The notes beneath the pieces were generated by a model. That model was given only the letters and a program-made list of their open reading frames with translations, was not told where the DNA came from and ran no database searches. The position numbers and the translations under genes were made by a program. Positions 33,327 to 42,742 of a stretch of DNA of 64,000 bases are shown here, piece after piece. This DNA comes from Zeus faber (lineage: Eukaryota; Chordata; Actinopteri; Zeiformes; Zeidae): assembly GCA_960531495.1 (NCBI GenBank), contig OY482860.1, positions 2,180,622-2,244,621 on the forward strand, given 5' to 3'. Positions within the stretch are counted from its first letter, which is position 1. Every line of letters begins with the position of its first letter.

Positions 33327-33558
33327 TCTTCATGGGGATGGGGATGGTAGCTCAGGCAGTAGAGCTGGTGGTCTAGTGATCTAAAGGTTGCTGGTTCGAT
33401 CCCAGGCTCCTCCTGCTAGCATGCTGTAGTGTCCTTGAGCAAGACACTTAACCCCTAATTGCTCCTGATGGCTGCGTCCGTCGGTGGTTGAATAATTGTA
33501 AGTCGCTTTGGATAAAAGCGTCTGCTAAATGTAAATGTAATGTAATGTAATGTCTTCA
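33327..33558 (+). repeat. tRNA-headed SINE with target duplication TCTTCA
   Basis: This is the best-preserved copy. The body is 33333-33552 between TCTTCA duplications (33327-33332 and 33553-33558). An A-box-like gatggtagctcaggcagtag, a B-box ggttcgatccc, a family-specific middle part, the tail gtaagtcgctttggataaaa, and terminal ATGTAA repeats are all visible. A and B boxes form an internal RNA polymerase III promoter. It is inserted in the 3' part of the RTE-like LINE. Confidence 0.93.
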
Positions 33559-34445
33559 AACTTTGCTACACCATGCCAGGCTGCAGAGCGCCAGTTGGAG
33601 CGGTGTTGGGCATCAGTTTCCCAGGTCTCTGGGTCCAGACCACAGCTTTTGAGACTGGCCTTTAGGGTGTCCTTATAGCGTTTCCGTTGTCCGCCGCGTG
33701 AGCGCTTGCCATGGTACAGTTCTCCATACAGAAGCCTTTTTGGTAGGCGTTCGTCTGGCATGCGGCAGACATGACCAGCCCATCTCAGCTGGGAGCGCTT
33801 GAGGATGGCATGAATGTTCTCCATATCAGCCCTGTGGAGGACCTCAGTGTCTGGGACCTTGTCCTGCCATTTGATGTTGAGCAGCCTCCTGAGGCATCTC
33901 ATGTGGAAGGTGGTGAGCTGCTTTGCATGCCGGCTGTACACAGTCCATGTCTCACAGGCGTACAGCAGGGAGGGTAGGACAACAGCACGGTAGACTTTGA
34001 GTTTGGTCTGTAGGCTGAGCCCTCTACACTCCCAGACAGAGCTGCGGAGTCGGCCGAATGTGGCGCTTCCATGAGCTATCCTGTGCATGACCTCCTCGAC
34101 GATGTTGCCCAAGCGCAACAGGGTGCTACCTAGGTAGACAAACTTTTCAGCAGCTTTGAGGTGCTCACCATTTATGCTGACGAGGGGCTCAGTGGTCGGG
34201 GCTCCAGGAGCAGGTTGATGCATCACCTCTGTTTTCTTTGTGCTGATGGTGAGGCCAAAGTCTGAGCATGCTGCAGAGAAGTTGTTCATGCTCAGTTGCA
34301 TTTCCAGCTCGTTGGATGCATTCAGTGCACAGTCGTCCGCAAAGAGGAAGTCGCGAACAGTGGTGGTCTGCACTTTGGTCTTTGCCTGGAGTCTTCGTAG
34401 ATTGAACAGCTTGTCATCAGTGCGGTATCGCAGGTTTATCCCCAT
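33559..34445 (-). pseudogene. RTE-like LINE: reverse transcriptase palm/thumb and C-terminal region
   Basis: The longest open part of this LINE. It contains VRDFLFADDCALNASNELEM, with the catalytic FADD intact, followed by FGLTISTKKTEVMHQPAPG, FVYLGSTLLRLGNIVEEVMH, LPSLLYACETWTVYSRHAKQ and LRRLLNIKWQDKVPDTEVLH. Then come RWAGHVCRMPDERLPKRLLY and KRYKDTLKASLKSCGLDPET. The reading ends within the SINE. The palm upstream of FADD is in other frames. Confidence 0.9.
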
Positions 34446-35655
34446 GTCCCCAGACCGGAAGGCATCTGTCAGCTCATGAGAACATCATGCTGAACAGAGT
34501 GGGTGCCAGAACACAGCCTTGAGGGCCAGAGGCCTTCGTCAAATCTACAAAGGTGGAATATAGACTGACGTTCTGTTCTCTCCGGTAGGAGAGTCATGTT
34601 CAAGATGTTCCGTCAGGCGGTTCAGCAGTATTCTGGCCAGGATCTTTCCCGCTACTGCCAGCAGAGCGATGCCGCGGTGGTGTTGGAGTCCTGCCTGTTG
34701 CGCTTGTAAAGGTGGACAATGGAGGCGTCTTTGAACTCCTGTGGCAGCTTCCCTTGGTTCCACATGGTGCAGAATAGGTCTGCCAGATGTTTAGTCAGGG
34801 GAGGTCCACCAGCTATGTCGATTTCTGCTGGAATTGCATCAGCACCAAGTGCTTTGCCATTTGGAAGTCCTCTGATGGCTTTAATGACCTCAGCTTCCGT
34901 TGGTGGCTCATCAAGGGAGGTGTTGACTGGGACTTGTGGGAGGCGTGCAATGGCTTCGTCATTGATGGCTGAGGGGCGGTTGAGAACACCATGGAAGTGC
35001 TCAGCCCAGCGCTCAAGGATCTTCTCTCTGTCGGTGACTAGAGTGCTACCGTCAACACTGAGAAGAGGGGGAGATCCTGATGAGGTGGGCCCATAGATAG
35101 CCTTGAGGGTGCTGCAGAAGTTCTTGCTGTCATTCTGGTCTGCATAGGACTAGATCGTATCAGATTTTCTGCAAAGCCAGTCGTCCTGCATTCGACGCAG
35201 CTCCCGCTGGATGGTTGCTTTGATGTTCTTGAGGGCAGACTGTTTTCGAGAAGATGTTGGATCACTGAGGTGGGCTTTGTGCAGACGATGTTTCTCCTGG
35301 AGAAGATCTCTGATGTGATCATCATTCTCATCAAACCAGTGCTATTGCCTGCGGGCTGTAGGTCCTACTGCTTTGAAAGCAGCAGTATGACTGTGTCTCT
35401 GAACACAGCCCAGTCCTCCTCAACGTTCCCTGAGGGTTTCAGGTCCTGCAGTTTGCTGGTGAGCTCTTCAGTCAAGGAATGCTTGACAGAGGCATTGGTG
35501 AGCCGTGAGACATTCAAACGCTTCGGGGGTTTGGAACCTTGAGGCCTTCTCGGAGGATGGATCTTGATGTTTAGCTTGGACACAAGGAGCCTATGGTTAG
35601 TCCAGCACTCTGCACCGCACACCGCCTTTGTAACCCTGAAATCCTGTGTCGGTGG
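34446..35655 (-). pseudogene. RTE-like LINE: reverse transcriptase fingers/palm and endonuclease end
   Basis: Fragmented minus-strand frames: AVCGAECWTNHRLLVSKLNI (endonuclease C-terminus, with an N-H in place of the catalytic D-H), KRLNVSRLTNASVKHSLTEE, ILERWAEHFHGVLNRPSA, LPNGKALGADAIPAEI and LCTMWNQGKLPQEFKDASIV. These are followed by a broken palm. Several stops and frameshifts occur. Confidence 0.82.
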
Positions 35656-36076
35656 TAGTGGTCAGGTCTTCATAGAACCTTTCCTTCACATCATCTGGGT
35701 TCGTCATCGTAGGGGCATAGGCACTGATGAGAGTGGCAAAGTGTTTACCTGGAAGAGGTAGGCGCAGCGTCATCAGGCAGTCATTGACACCTTTAGGTAG
35801 TGCAGCCTGTTTACTAACCAAGTTGGATTTAATGGCAAAGCCGACTCCTGCCTCACGTCGCTCTGCTTCAGCGCAGCTTATCCAGAAGAATGTATAGCCA
35901 GCACCAGTCTCTGTCAACTGTCCCTCTCCAGCTAGACGGGTCTCGCTTAGGGCAGCGATCTGGATGTCGTACCGGTCCAGCTCCCTAGCGATCAGGGCAG
36001 TTCTCCTCTCAGGTCTTGATAGGTCGCCAGCCCTATCAAGGAGTGTGCACACTTCCCATGTGCCAAGGGTGATCAT
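35656..36076 (-). pseudogene. RTE-like LINE: AP endonuclease N-terminal part with internal deletion
   Basis: Starts at ATG 36076 with MITLGTWEVCTLLDRAGDLS. It continues LIARELDRYDIQIAALSETR (catalytic E), GAGYTFFWISCAEAERREAG and VNDCLMTLRLPLPGKHFATL to ISAYAPTMTNPDDVKERFYE. At about 35656 it jumps directly to the endonuclease C-terminus. The middle, including the GDFN catalytic loop, is missing, probably about 90 residues. Confidence 0.85.
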
Positions 36077-36777
36077 GTCACCTTTTTCTTGTTTCCTTGT
36101 TTCTTACCGCTGGTAATGGGACACCTGGCAGCTGCGGGTAGCTGGCCAGGAAGAGGTGAGGCAGGCAATTTTTGGGGCACCTTTTCTAGCCCGTTCCTCA
36201 CGCCAGGAGGTAGGCAGTGCATACCTAAAGAGGGCTGCCTAGTCGCTCGGGGGGCTGCCGAAGTCCAGTGCTGCCTCGGTCATTGGACAGCGACCCTATG
36301 AGCTGAGCCGCCTGGGTCCGAGGTTTGTGACTATGGCTTCCAGTGAAGTCCACGCCTGCCACTTCCCAATTTGCCCGACGCCGCAGGGCTTGGGTGGGGG
36401 GGGATTGCAGGGGTTGTATGTGTGTGAAGTCATGACTTGCGCGGTGCTTTGGATTTAAGTGAGGGTGGGTTGCGCAGCGTCGACCTCACTCTCTCGCCCG
36501 AGTCCACCTGTGTCCAGTGGCAAGACGGAGTCAAGACGGCTGGAGATGGAGGCAGTTGCAGTGGATGGCCTGGACACGTTACAGCTTAACACATCCAGCC
36601 CGTAGCGCTCCACAGAGCTTGCTGGTGTCGCCATTCAGCCACGGGAAGTACCATACAGGCGTGCAGGGGGACCAGGACTATCAGTAGGGATATTTCCTTA
36701 GCCAGAGGACCCTTGCTGAGGTAAGGTGCTACCTCTCTATAGCCTGCTGTTGCAGTTTAACGTCATACCCAGGACTA
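36077..36777 (-). other. RTE-like LINE: 5' leader
   Basis: About 700 bases between the 13-bp target duplication and the endonuclease ATG, with no convincing first open frame. Because it ends exactly at the duplication, it is taken as the element's 5' region. It may contain its promoter, though nothing specific is visible. Confidence 0.6.
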
Positions 36778-37255
36778 ACTAGCAACCAGTAGCCTCCACC
36801 TGGCGCTTCCATGGCGCTCCCCCTGTAGGACAACTAGGGTAGCAGCCAATTCCACCTGGACAGCCTGGCACAGACCTTCTCCACCACACCCTCCCAGTTC
36901 TGCATCTGGTACTGCTCCGAGCCTAAAAACACCCTTACAGAGAGATAACTTTCATTCTTCTCTTTTCCCACCTCAGGCCCCCTGGTAAACTGGGAGTTGT
37001 TTTCCCCTCCCACCTTCCCACCTGCAAGGCCTCACTTTTTTTTCCCCAAGTTTTTTTTTCCCAGTTTACCTTAGCAGATGGAGCCTTCTGATACATTCCT
37101 AAGCAAACTACTAACCTCTGGACATCATCCTGGTTGTTAATGAAAACATTGACATCATCTGCGTAAGTGGACATGACCAGAGGCGGCCTCTGTGGTAGCC
37201 CCGGTAGGGAGAGCCCACTCAGCCTGTTTCTTAAATGTTTAGAAGAGGTTCTATA
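36778..37255 (-). pseudogene. Tx1-type LINE, reverse transcriptase palm fragment
   Basis: Minus-strand residues LRNRLSGLSLPGLPQRPPLV, STYADDVNVFINNQDDVQRL (catalytic YADD), GMYQKAPSAKVNWEKK, KSEALQVGRWEGKTTPSLPG, and then YQMQNWEGVVEKVCARLSRW. This continues into 33123-31700 with the RTE-like LINE and one duplication set aside. The 5' end is truncated at about 37255, next to a GA-rich stretch (37262-37297). Confidence 0.85.
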
Positions 37256-39336
37256 GCAAGGGAGAGGGGGAGAGAGAGAGAGAGAGCGAGAGAGACCAAA
37301 GATTGATGTATGTTTGTTTGCCACCGGAAATACATGTAAATACAGGTGGTATTTACAAACACATTGTGAGCAAACAGCTTCAGCAAATTATGTATTAAGC
37401 AATTAGGTTCAAAGAAATGATTACATAGCTGGTAACTCAAGTTCTTGCTTGACAGCGTCTACAGAGTTGATGGACGGTGTAATGGATAGTACATTATGAA
37501 AAACAAACAAAATTAAAGCATGTCCTATTTTTGCACATTTTGCCGGGCATTAAGAAGGACTCTTGTGTCATGGTTCTCCTCATTCACAGCAGTGGACCTG
37601 GCTATTGTTCTTGTTTTTAGTTTTGTTTTTTTTCCACACCACCTCAGACATTTTCTTCTAATGAGGAAAAACGCAGGAGAAGCAAAGCATGCTCAAGAGA
37701 AAGGGATTAAGAGGGCTAACGATTATAAATGAATCCATTATGAATGTCATGCCGTAAATTATGGGCCTGTGTTTGCCTCCTGATTTCCATGGCTGAGACA
37801 AGTCGTTGAGATCATCTTTATGTTGTTATGAGTTGTTTGACGCCACTCCCCACTCCTTTATCGGAACGCAGGAACTGAACACTTAATTCAAGTTGTATCT
37901 TCTGTTGCCTCGATTTGCCCGCTTCATGATTGCTGTATAATATTTAATAAATTGTTTTTTATAATAATAAGTTAATAATATTGAATTTATTTAAATCTTA
38001 TACTTTTTAAAGTGTCTGTGTGCTGATTGGCATGTTTGTGGAGCTCTACAATAACCATGCAGCTGGGTACTATGTATGTATGTACTTTATGTACAGTAAG
38101 ATTTTCTGCATCATTTATTTAGGGCACATCATTTAATATTGCAATATGAATATGGATTTATTTCATATCAATACAATATGCTTATTGCTGAAAAATAATG
38201 ACATGATTAAAGATAATGTGAAATTTTTGCCCAACCCCTAGTTGCATCAATGCCCTCCTTGTTCTCTTCATAGCCTCCTGTTTCCCAGTGGTGCAGTGGA
38301 GGGTGTATATCTATCTACATCTAGTATGCATATAGTATATCTGCAGTAGGGGTGTGAGATATTTCCATATTATTGACGATATTAGATTGTGACGATTAAA
38401 ATGTCTCCACGATCTGCCCTTACAGAGAGATAAGTTTGTATCATGCTACGATGTACATTTACATCAATTGCAGTTCTATGGCTCATACACGCATCCAAAG
38501 TTGTTTTCTTAGTTAAATCTTAAATAACACTACTGGCTAGTCCGTGATTTGTAAATCAGGACGTTCTGGAATGCTGCTGATCTGATGGCAGAAAAAAGGA
38601 AGGAAAAAATATGCACAGAGTGCACGAACGGTGGGCTGGGGGCGGGGGGGGCACAGGCCTTTTTTTGTTTTGGGCTTCATTCAATTAGAAAACATACAAA
38701 AAATGTTTAATCTTAAATAAAACACAGTTTTTATATTTGTTTCGTTTGGAGCAACAGGGAATGCAGACGCTCAGAGAAAATACTGTATGTTGTGATGTGT
38801 CTGTCGAGAATTAGTTTTTTGTTTCTTTCTTTTTTTTTGTAAGTTAATACAAGATAGAATAATAGGATGATCTTATAACGTATTTGTTAAATGCGATCCA
38901 GAAACGTCTCACTTTGGCAATAACATTAAGAGCCAAGCCCGCCCCCATCATCACCACCCCCCAAGAGAAAGTCTTTTAAAAACGGAGCTTGCAGCTCGAG
39001 CTGGAACCTCTTTTTTTTTTTTTAAGATTTAATCAGATTTAAAATACATCCAAAATAGGCCAACAAATGATTTAGAGTAGCTCCGATTGGAAATATTACA
39101 CAAATGATTTACAGATTTTGATGGTGACAAACTTGGAGACACAGCAATTAACCAATAATAGCAAACAGTTGGTAGCTTATTTTTTCTTTTAGGTTGTGTT
39201 ACCTTGTAGGGCTGTATATTTTTTTAATAGGGAAATTAGTTTGGTTGTACTGTTAAGTAATTTGCAAAATAGTCTTTAAAACCAACATAAAAAAACATAA
39301 GATCGTGCATATATATATGTGTGTATCTATATATAC
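37256..39336. other. AT-rich intronic DNA, no gene recognised
   Basis: Starts with a GA-rich run (37262-37297). Bases 38120-38235 (ttaatattgcaatatgaat ... gcccaacccctag) resemble the end of a hAT-type MITE seen in fish, but its partner end was not found. The rest is unassigned. Confidence 0.4.
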
Positions 39337-39711
39337 ATAGGTATATCTCATAAAATTAAAATATCATGAAAAAGTTCAATATTTTTTTTCACTCTTTTCT
39401 ACCAATCTACATTATATAGATTCATTACACATAGAGTGAAATATTTTTTGAAAATATGATGATTGTGGCTAAAGATAATAAAAACCCAAAATTCAGTGTC
39501 TCAGAAAATATATGACATAAGATCAATAAATAAAAGGATATTTTAAACAGAAATGTCAGGCTTCTGAAAAGTATGTTAATTTCTATGCACTCAATACTTG
39601 GTTGGGCCTCATTTTGCATGACTTGCATTACTGCATCAATGCGGAGTGGCATGGTGGCGATCAGCCTGTGGCACTGCTCAGGTGTAATGGAATCCCAGGT
39701 TGCTTTACCCG

Positions 39712-39714
<3 letters not shown>
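39337..39714 (-). pseudogene. Tc1/mariner-like transposon, 3' end with transposase C-terminus
   Basis: Minus-strand residues ATWDSITPEQCHRLIATMPL and RIDAVMQ are the C-terminus of a Tc1/mariner-superfamily transposase (RLI-MP-R-AV pattern), then a frameshift. The left end (tatctcataaaattaaaata ... catgaaaaagttcaatatt) resembles the terminal inverted repeat of that family. The element is cut on the right by a TA microsatellite, so only ~380 bases of it remain. Confidence 0.75.

Positions 39715-39769
<55 letters not shown>
39715..39769. repeat. (TA)n microsatellite
   Basis: A TA run of about 27 units, followed by a short CA run. It directly borders the Tc1/mariner-like fragment. Confidence 0.96.
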
Positions 39770-39778
<9 letters not shown>

Positions 39779-39817
39779 GACAATATATGTGAGTCTGTAT
39801 CTATATGTGTTGTCCTG

Positions 39818-39870
39818 TTCTCTCAGCTACTCCCTGTGAGCCTATGTTGAGTTCAACAGACAGCTAAACT
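39818..39870 (+). repeat. 53-bp direct duplication, left copy
   Basis: TTCTCTCAGCTACTCCCTGT through CAGACAGCTAAACT recurs at 45012-45064 with a single mismatch. The two copies lie on either side of the Gypsy provirus. Confidence 0.9.
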
Positions 39871-39912
39871 TGACTTGACAGAATGGCTTTTGATAAACCA
39901 CTTTCTGTATAG

Positions 39913-40199
39913 TGTGACGTTTAGCGGGGTAGCTAGACAGACGAGGCGTGGAGACAAGATCCAAGTTGCTAACTCAAACACTGAGCCCAGATTTATTTTC
40001 CTGTCAGTCACGTACTGACGTACAGCTAACCCGAGGTTGAGGGCACTGGATTAAAACAAATAACAGGGTGGCTAGCCCAAGGTAAATGATAGATGCGGGG
40101 CAGTGTCTCTCAGCTACTTCGTTCCCCGAGAGCACCACCAACAATCACAACCACCCACTTCGCTTCCCTCCTTTTTCTCCCTCCCCCGGAACAGTCACA
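39913..40199 (-). repeat. 3' LTR of the Gypsy element
   Basis: Begins (plus sense) TGTGACGTTTAGCGG and ends GGAACAGTCACA. It lacks ~80 bases that the 5' LTR has at its outer U3 end (44745-44826). On the minus strand the end of pol is immediately followed by GGGAGAGGGCAGGGAGGA, a candidate polypurine tract that would prime plus-strand DNA synthesis, then TGTGACTG. Confidence 0.88.
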
Positions 40200-40602
40200 T
40201 CCTCCCTGCCCTCTCCCTAGGGGAGGGCGGGGAGGATGTGGCTCCTTCAGCACGTGTAGATGAATGCTGTGAGCCCACAGGAGACTGTGGCGGGGAGAAG
40301 GCTCCGTCTTCAGGTTGTGTCTGAACAGCTGGAGGGGTGCGACGAGCCTGACTGTAATTTGGTCGACTTGCGCCCCTGTAGGGCGCCAAACGGTCACGGT
40401 GCAGCTCCACCACTCTTCCCCGAACAGCCAGCTTCACCCTGTAGACCACCTCCCCCACCCGTTTCAAAACACGGCAGGACCCAATCCATTTACTCTGCAG
40501 CTTAGGCAACTTCCCCTTGATCCTTTTCGGTGCATAGACCCACACCAAGTCCTCTGCGTCGAAGTGATTCCCTTTTGTGTGCTGATCATACACTCGCTTC
40601 TG
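40200..40602 (-). pseudogene. Gypsy element: integrase C-terminal region
   Basis: The minus-strand frame starts VYDQHTKGNHFDAEDLVWVY, then APKRIKGKLPKLQSKWIGS, VLKRVGEVVYRVKL and LHRDRLAPYRG, a GPY/F-like C-terminal integrase domain. A serine- and proline-rich tail follows, up to the 3' LTR. It is separated from the core by a single in-frame TGA at 40600-40602. Without that stop it would continue the 458-residue frame. Confidence 0.88.
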
Positions 40603-41979
40603 TCACGCCCCCGCAGTCTCAGCCTGTGCCATCTCCACCCTCTCTCTGAGCAGGATAGCATACTCCGTACCAGCCGGTACCTGGTAAGTGTCGGGAGGCA
40701 GGCCATATGCCAGAGCGGTCGGGGTCCGGAGCTCCCTACCGAACATAAGTAGGGCCGGTGTGCACCCAGTTGTCTCCTGTGTCGCTGAACGGGAAGCCAT
40801 CAGGATCAACGGCAAATGTAGATCCCGGTCCTTCTGGTCCTTGTCAACCACAAGGGCCAGCTGTACTCCCAGCGTGTATTTAAAGTTCTCCACCAGACCA
40901 TCACTCTGCGGGTGAAGGGGCGTCGTCCGAGTCTTGCGGATTCCGAGTTGTTCGCACACCTCCACGAACAGCTTGGACTCAAAATTGGTCCCCTGGTCAG
41001 AATGTAGCTCCGCAGGGACGCCAAACCGACTGAACATCGCATCAACAAACGCCCTACACACAGTCGCTGACTCTTGATCAGGAACGGCCACAGCCTCTGG
41101 CCATTTTGTGAAGTAATCCACCGCCACCATCACGTAGCTGTTGCCACGCCGTGAGCGGGGGAAGGGCCCTAGCATGTCCCCAGCGACCCTGTCCATGGGC
41201 GCTCCAACCCGGTACTGCTGCAGTGGTGCTCTACTCTGGCCTGAGGGTCCTTTGCGGGCTACACAGGGATCACACTTTCGGCAAAAGCCTTCCACATCAC
41301 GCCTCATGGTGCTCCAATAGAACCCCTCTCGCACCCTATTCAGCGTCTTGTTAATGCCAAAGTGCCCCACCCCAGGCTGCCCATGATGGAAGCTTAGCAC
41401 CTCTTCCTGACGGCTTTTCGGCACAACTACTTGCCACTTCTCTCTTCCCGATGCCGGCTCCTTCCAACGTCTACAGAGCACACCATCACGAAGCGCTAGG
41501 CCATCCCCTTGCGACCACAGTCCTCTCAGAGACGGGCCAGCTGCCGCAATCTCCGACCAATCCGGTCTTCGGTTAGCAGCCAGCCAGCCTAAGATCTCAC
41601 ACAACTTAGGGTCCCCTTGCTGCTCGCCTGCCCAGTCCATCGTCACATCCAACCTCAGGACCATACATCTCTCAGCCTGCTCTCTCCTGCCCGCTGCATC
41701 ATTCGCTTCGGCACGGCTGCATTGTGGACACTCCTTCTCACATGGCCGCCTGGAGAGCCCGTCAGCATTCGTATGAGAACTTCCTCGCCTGTGCACCACT
41801 GAGAAGTTGTATTCTTGCAGCTTTTCCAACCACCTCGCCACTTGTCCCTCCGGTTCTTTGAAAGACATCAGCCATCTGAGAGAGGCATGATCTGTTCGAA
41901 TGAGGAATTTCACCCCACATGGGTAGTGCGTGAAGTGGTGCACAGACTCCACCACCGCCAGCAGTTCTCTTCTTGTCAC
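40603..41979 (-). CDS. Gypsy element: RNase H end plus integrase, 458-residue open frame
   Basis: The longest open frame in the window. Residues from the N-terminus: TRRELLAVVESVHHFTHYPC and RTDHASLRWLMSFKEPEGQV (RNase H), then VARWLEKLQEYNFSVVHRRG. The integrase zinc finger is HHGQPGVGHFGINKT ... FCRKCDPC. The catalytic core has D in MVAVDYFTKWPE, D in LHSDQGTNFES and E in SDGLVENFKYTL, the last two separated by 35 residues, so the D,D-35-E triad is complete. The frame ends at the TGA at 40600-40602. The element as a whole is defective, as its protease is deleted. Confidence 0.9.
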   Translation of the reverse strand: MTRRELLAVVESVHHFTHYPCGVKFLIRTDHASLRWLMSFKEPEGQVARWLEKLQEYNFSVVHRRGSSHTNADGLSRRPCEKECPQCSRAEANDAAGRREQAERCMVLRLDVTMDWAGEQQGDPKLCEILGWLAANRRPDWSEIAAAGPSLRGLWSQGDGLALRDGVLCRRWKEPASGREKWQVVVPKSRQEEVLSFHHGQPGVGHFGINKTLNRVREGFYWSTMRRDVEGFCRKCDPCVARKGPSGQSRAPLQQYRVGAPMDRVAGDMLGPFPRSRRGNSYVMVAVDYFTKWPEAVAVPDQESATVCRAFVDAMFSRFGVPAELHSDQGTNFESKLFVEVCEQLGIRKTRTTPLHPQSDGLVENFKYTLGVQLALVVDKDQKDRDLHLPLILMASRSATQETTGCTPALLMFGRELRTPTALAYGLPPDTYQVPAGTEYAILLRERVEMAQAETAGA

Positions 41980-42443
41980 TCAATAATTGCGTTCTGCTTT
42001 AGTTAAGGTTTCGCTGTAATAAGCAATCACCTGCTCGCCTTTTTTGGTGATCTGGGCCAGGACTGCTCCCATAGCATCATTGCTCGCATCCGTGTCCAAC
42101 ACATATTGCCCATCCGGATCTGGGGCAGACAAAACCGGGGACCGACACAGGGCCGCTTTCAGCGCATCAAATGCTTGTTGCTCGTCAGGACCTCATCCAA
42201 ACTTCACATTGTTACATGTCAGACGGTGCAAAGGTGCAGCGACCGTTCAGAACATTGCGATGAACCGTCGATAATATGACGCCAGGCCTAGGAAGGAGCG
42301 GACCTCAGAAGCATTTTTCGGCACCGGCCAGTCCCGAACTGCCGCAACCTTCTTCTCCTCTGTGTCTATCCCCTGACCGCTCACTTTGTGGCCCAGGAAA
42401 ATCAATTCCCTCTGCAACATCTTGCACTTCTCCGGGTTCAGCT
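41980..42443 (-). pseudogene. Gypsy element: reverse transcriptase thumb and RNase H start
   Basis: Minus-strand reading in broken frames: [59 protein letters not shown] and ALCRSPVLSAPDPDGQYVLD. Then TDASNDAMGAVLAQITKKGE (RNase H acidic residue) follows. Stops occur at about 42256, 42197 and 41983. Confidence 0.85.
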
Positions 42444-42711
42444 TCAGCCCCGCCGCCTGAAACTTGGAGAGCGAAGGGCCTGTAAGGCAGTGGTGAAGTC
42501 TGGACCATGGACCAGCACGTCATCCAGATAGACCTGCTTGTTCTGTGGTGGGACATCGACAAGGACTCTCTCCATGAGCCTTTCGAATGTGGCTGGGGCG
42601 TTACACAATCCGAAAGGCATGACCGTGAACTGCCACAATCCAGAGCCTGTTGTGAAGGCCGTCTTAGGCCGGTCTTCTGGTGACAGCAGGACCTGCCAAT
42701 ACCCGCTCCTC
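42444..42711 (-). pseudogene. Gypsy element: reverse transcriptase palm fused to gag
   Basis: Within one open frame the gag part passes directly into the reverse transcriptase at SLDLRSGYWQVLLSPEDRPK. It continues FTVMPFGLCNAPATFERLM, then [15 protein letters not shown] with the catalytic YLDD. The protease and the reverse transcriptase fingers that should lie between gag and this point are missing. The junction coincides with a 22-bp inverted repeat (42690-42742). Confidence 0.88.
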
Positions 42712-42742
42712 AAATCAAGCGAGGAGCGAGTATTGGCAGGTC
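42690..42742. repeat. 22-bp inverted repeat at the gag/pol deletion junction
   Basis: Bases 42690-42711 and 42721-42742 are complementary with one mismatch, around a nine-base loop. The left arm encodes the standard RSGYWQV of reverse transcriptase. The right arm is its inverted copy and lies where protease and fingers have been lost. Confidence 0.9.

Larger units (their letters stand above)
33124..36777 (-). mobile_element. RTE-like LINE with near-complete ends, inserted in a Tx1 LINE
   Basis: A minus-strand non-LTR element of about 3.65 kb including a later SINE, bounded by a perfect 13-bp duplication. From its 5' end (36777) it holds a leader of ~700 bases, then an AP endonuclease start (36076), reverse transcriptase with FADD (34340 region), and a C-terminal Cys/His finger (CPHCNRSFRARIGLISHLRTH, one mosaic frame, near 33220-33160). 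The 3' tail is short. It is of the type often misannotated as craniofacial development protein 2 because of its RTE-like endonuclease. An internal deletion and many frameshifts inactivate it. Confidence 0.88.

Noticed and set aside
33333..33420. tRNA gene
   Set aside because: A and B boxes are present, but cloverleaf pairing is not maintained and the same head occurs in five dispersed copies with a common tail, so it is a SINE.
40196..40240. Claim that this palindrome proves a template-switch event
   Set aside because: One arm coincides with a plausible polypurine tract, so ordinary element sequence cannot be excluded. It was kept only as a lower-interest observation.
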